Shown here: positions 62,244 through 64,000 of the stretch, one piece after another
Layout of the letters: every line of letters starts with the position of its first letter
Numbering within the stretch: the stretch's first letter is position 1
Source: Balneola sp. EhC07
Lineage (GTDB): Bacteria; Bacteroidota; Rhodothermia; Balneolales; Balneolaceae
NCBI RefSeq assembly: GCF_001650905.1
Contig: NZ_LXYG01000017.1
Span: forward strand, 518,973-582,972
Length of the DNA: 64,000 nucleotides
Direction: 5' to 3'
Notes under the pieces: generated by a model
Seen by the model: the letters and a program-made list of their open reading frames with translations, nothing else
Database searches by the model: none
Told to the model about the DNA's origin: nothing
Made by a program: the position numbers and the translations under genes

Positions 62244-62943
62244 CTTTATTTTCTTCTTCGTTATCGTTAAACCAACTTGTTATCCATTCACCAAAAAGCG
62301 GAATATTTTTAGCCAATCCTGCATGACTGATTAAATACTTAGCAAGATCAAATCCTTTATCAATGACCTTATTATATACTACTTCTTCCACAAAGCCTGT
62401 GAGCTTATCGGTTAGCGCAAAACTTCTTTCTTTGCCGTCACTGTCATCGTTTAGCCAGAACTTTACAATATCGAGATACTCTCTTGCGATGAATTCATAG
62501 AAATAATCTTTCATCACAAAACCGGCGCTTACGGCAATCCTTCCATCAGTAGTAAAAAAGTGTTTGAACAAAGCAGTCATTTCCTGATGGAATTCGGAAT
62601 TGCATCCTTTCTTAAAGACCATCTTTTCAAAAGTATCTTCTACAAACTCTCTTCGGTCTTCCATCATGTCGAAAGTCGTAAAAATAAAATTAGATAGTTT
62701 TTCGCTGATGGTGTAAGATTCGAAATCTTCAATTTCCCCGATCATGGCGGAATAACGAATAACCAGAGAAGGATAATAGTATTCGGTAATAGCTTTCTTA
62801 TTTGGGAACAAGCTGTAGATCTGAGACGCGGTCTTACCTGTGGCTTCTGATAGTTGGGCAATGGTGAATGAACCTTCGGAAAGAATCAGATCCATTGCTG
62901 ATTCACATAGTTCGATTTTGTCATTAATCTGTTCTGCAGTCAT
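62236..62943 (-). CDS. TetR family transcriptional regulator
   Basis: A 235-residue protein whose N terminus has the TetR helix-turn-helix (MDLILSEGSFTIAQLSEATG, KTASQIYSLFPNKKAITEYY). The C-terminal ligand domain is helical and not recognisable. It is the first gene of a two-gene operon with the ABC1 kinase, so it probably regulates that kinase and possibly itself. The gap to the divergent transporter gene is 102 bp. Confidence 0.82.
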   Translation of the reverse strand: MTAEQINDKIELCESAMDLILSEGSFTIAQLSEATGKTASQIYSLFPNKKAITEYYYPSLVIRYSAMIGEIEDFESYTISEKLSNFIFTTFDMMEDRREFVEDTFEKMVFKKGCNSEFHQEMTALFKHFFTTDGRIAVSAGFVMKDYFYEFIAREYLDIVKFWLNDDSDGKERSFALTDKLTGFVEEVVYNKVIDKGFDLAKYLISHAGLAKNIPLFGEWITSWFNDNEEENKDE

Positions 62944-63045
62944 ATTTACAAAAACTATTTAAGGATAGAAACAGTTCGCTTGGTTACGAAATATTTCAGC
63001 AAATGTTGGCTGTGTTTCTTTTATTAGTTTCTAAATCAAAAATCT

Positions 63046-63792
63046 ATGAGTCATAGTCATCAACGAGACGTTCTGTTCCTGTCACTTGCAGGAATATTTC
63101 TTACTGCACTAGTACTTGGCAATGTAATTGGTACTACAAAGTTCGTTACAATCTTCACTCTTACTTTACCTGATTGGTTGCAATCTATTACTCCTTCATT
63201 GGTTCGCGATGGAAGTCTTTATACAATGAGTGTGCCAGCAGGAGTTATTGCTTATCCATTTACCTTTTTAGCTACGGATCTGATCTCTGAACTTTTCGGA
63301 AGAAAAAAAGCACAGTTAGTAGTTTGGGTGGGCTTCTTTATGAACTTCTTTATGCTCTTGTTGATGTGGATTAATCACTCTCTGCCTAATACTCTTGGTG
63401 TAAGTGGTGGTTTGGATTTATTTGAAGGGGTATATGAATTTATGGTAGGAAATACTATTGCCAGTATGATCGCTTATCTAATTGCACAATCAGTAGATGT
63501 CCGGTTATTTCATTTTTGGAAAAAGAAGACCAACGGAAAACACTTGTGGTTGAGGAACAATGCTTCTACCATGTTTAGTCAGCTGGTAGATTCAACTGCT
63601 ATTCTAATGATTCTATATTTTGCCGGGAATCTGGGAGAGAATGTGAATAGTTTGGGGGCGGTTTTCATTCTGATTCTCAATTCTTATCTGTTCAAATTCT
63701 TTTTTGCTCTTTTTGATACCCCATTATTCTATTTTGGAGTAAAGTTATTCCAAAAATTTGATGAAGATCCGGAGAGAAATAGCCTCTATTGA
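63046..63792 (+). CDS. Queuosine precursor transporter (YhhQ/VUT family)
   Basis: A 248-residue inner-membrane protein with six or seven helices. The family pattern is visible in FLTALVLGNVIGTTKFVTIF near the start, VPAGVIAYPFTFLATDLISE followed by the charged FGRKKA, and WLRNNASTMFSQLVDSTAIL. YhhQ takes up queuosine precursors (preQ0 or preQ1). No other queuosine gene is in the window. Divergent from the TetR-type gene. Confidence 0.9.
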   Translation: MSHSHQRDVLFLSLAGIFLTALVLGNVIGTTKFVTIFTLTLPDWLQSITPSLVRDGSLYTMSVPAGVIAYPFTFLATDLISELFGRKKAQLVVWVGFFMNFFMLLLMWINHSLPNTLGVSGGLDLFEGVYEFMVGNTIASMIAYLIAQSVDVRLFHFWKKKTNGKHLWLRNNASTMFSQLVDSTAILMILYFAGNLGENVNSLGAVFILILNSYLFKFFFALFDTPLFYFGVKLFQKFDEDPERNSLY

Positions 63793-63851
63793 GCTCTAAT
63801 CAAGCTTGAGAAAAAGAGTAGAAAAAAAGAGAAAAAATATTGAAATAAAAC

Positions 63852-63883
63852 TTGCCCTGAAGGGTAGAAATCCCGTACCTTTA
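63852..63883 (+). promoter_or_regulatory. Candidate Bacteroidota-type promoter
   Basis: TTG at 63852 and TACCTTTA at 63876-63883 are spaced 21 bases apart, close to the TTTG ... TAnnTTTG pattern. A TATAAT overlaps its end (63882-63887). It would start a transcript near 63890 that meets a terminator within 50 bases. Confidence 0.35.
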
Positions 63884-63902
63884 TAATCCTTTCGAGGAAA
63901 TA

Positions 63903-63942
63903 AAAATGCTGATCCAACAACACGTTTAGGTCAGCTTTTTTT
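63903..63942 (+). terminator. Terminator / attenuator with a mini reading frame
   Basis: GCTGA-T-CC (63908-63915) pairs with GG-TCAGC (63929-63935), flanked by AAAAA and TTTTTTT, a strong rho-independent terminator. The frame ATG CTG ATC CAA CAA CAC GTT TAG (63906-63929) encodes MLIQQHV inside it. It may end the transporter gene or be an attenuator or small RNA end. What follows is outside the window. Confidence 0.65.
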
Positions 63943-64000
63943 GTCTTCAAAAGGTAAGTTCTTTGGAAATTATTGAAGCATAAGACAGATTGTTTGTGCG

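Overview
The window reads as a stretch of chromosome from a moderately AT-rich, didermic, probably marine member of the Bacteroidota/Balneolota group. This is inferred from gene content (TamA/TamB-like outer-membrane assembly genes, many lipoproteins and outer-membrane barrels, Sco1/PCuAC copper delivery, a complete hut pathway, alpha-2-macroglobulin with PBP1C) and from weak Shine-Dalgarno use with occasional TTG starts. The closest fit from memory is Balneolaceae, but no marker gene here proves it. I saw no rRNA, tRNA, CRISPR array, prophage or replication origin.

Layout. 1-5.5 kb: a partial DUF423 gene, a triple iron-sulfur protein (4Fe-4S plus two CDGSH domains), an outer-membrane protein, a DUF411 protein, PCuAC and Sco1 copper chaperones, and an M14 metallopeptidase lipoprotein. 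5.6-12.2 kb: a one-base-overlapping tamA/tamB pair. 12.3-21 kb: MBL hydrolase with a zinc-ribbon protein, YitT, MscS, SecG, MnmE, a POT peptide transporter and small membrane proteins. 21-33 kb: five tandem paralogues of a three-TM/TolB-like/TPR protein, separated by four spacers of exactly 157 bp, each holding the same 86-bp imperfect palindrome. 33-37 kb: an S9 peptidase, a DksA-type zinc-finger protein, a collapsed RAYT relic and an EamA transporter. 37-44 kb: a histidine-utilisation operon (hutH-hutU-hutI-hutG) with a divergent LysR gene, interrupted by a DUF559 nuclease gene carrying palindromic repeats. 44-48 kb: a tightly overlapping three-gene operon (Rieske-glutamate synthase fusion, DUF805-SRPBCC fusion, uncharacterised protein). 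48-50.6 kb: an intact REP-associated tyrosine transposase between two 102-bp copies of its probable repeat, then a DEAD-box-like protein that has lost its ATPase motifs. 50.9-59 kb: alpha-2-macroglobulin lipoprotein plus PBP1C, the latter with a 108-bp repeat inserted in frame in its 5' end. 59-64 kb: a PqiA-like protein, an ABC1 kinase with a TetR regulator, a queuosine-precursor transporter and a short terminated transcript candidate.

The clearest theme is short palindromic mobile repeats. At least six unrelated-looking families occur here, and several have been put to use or tolerated in coding contexts: as intergenic units of the paralogue array, as 5' leader and ribosome binding site of the DUF559 gene, as an in-frame coding insert in PBP1C, and as flanks of a transposase. 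The strongest candidates for something undescribed are the TolB/TPR array, the DUF559/G-rich palindrome association, the apparent pseudo-helicase and the Rieske-GltB operon. All functional statements are from motif reading; no database search or alignment program was run.
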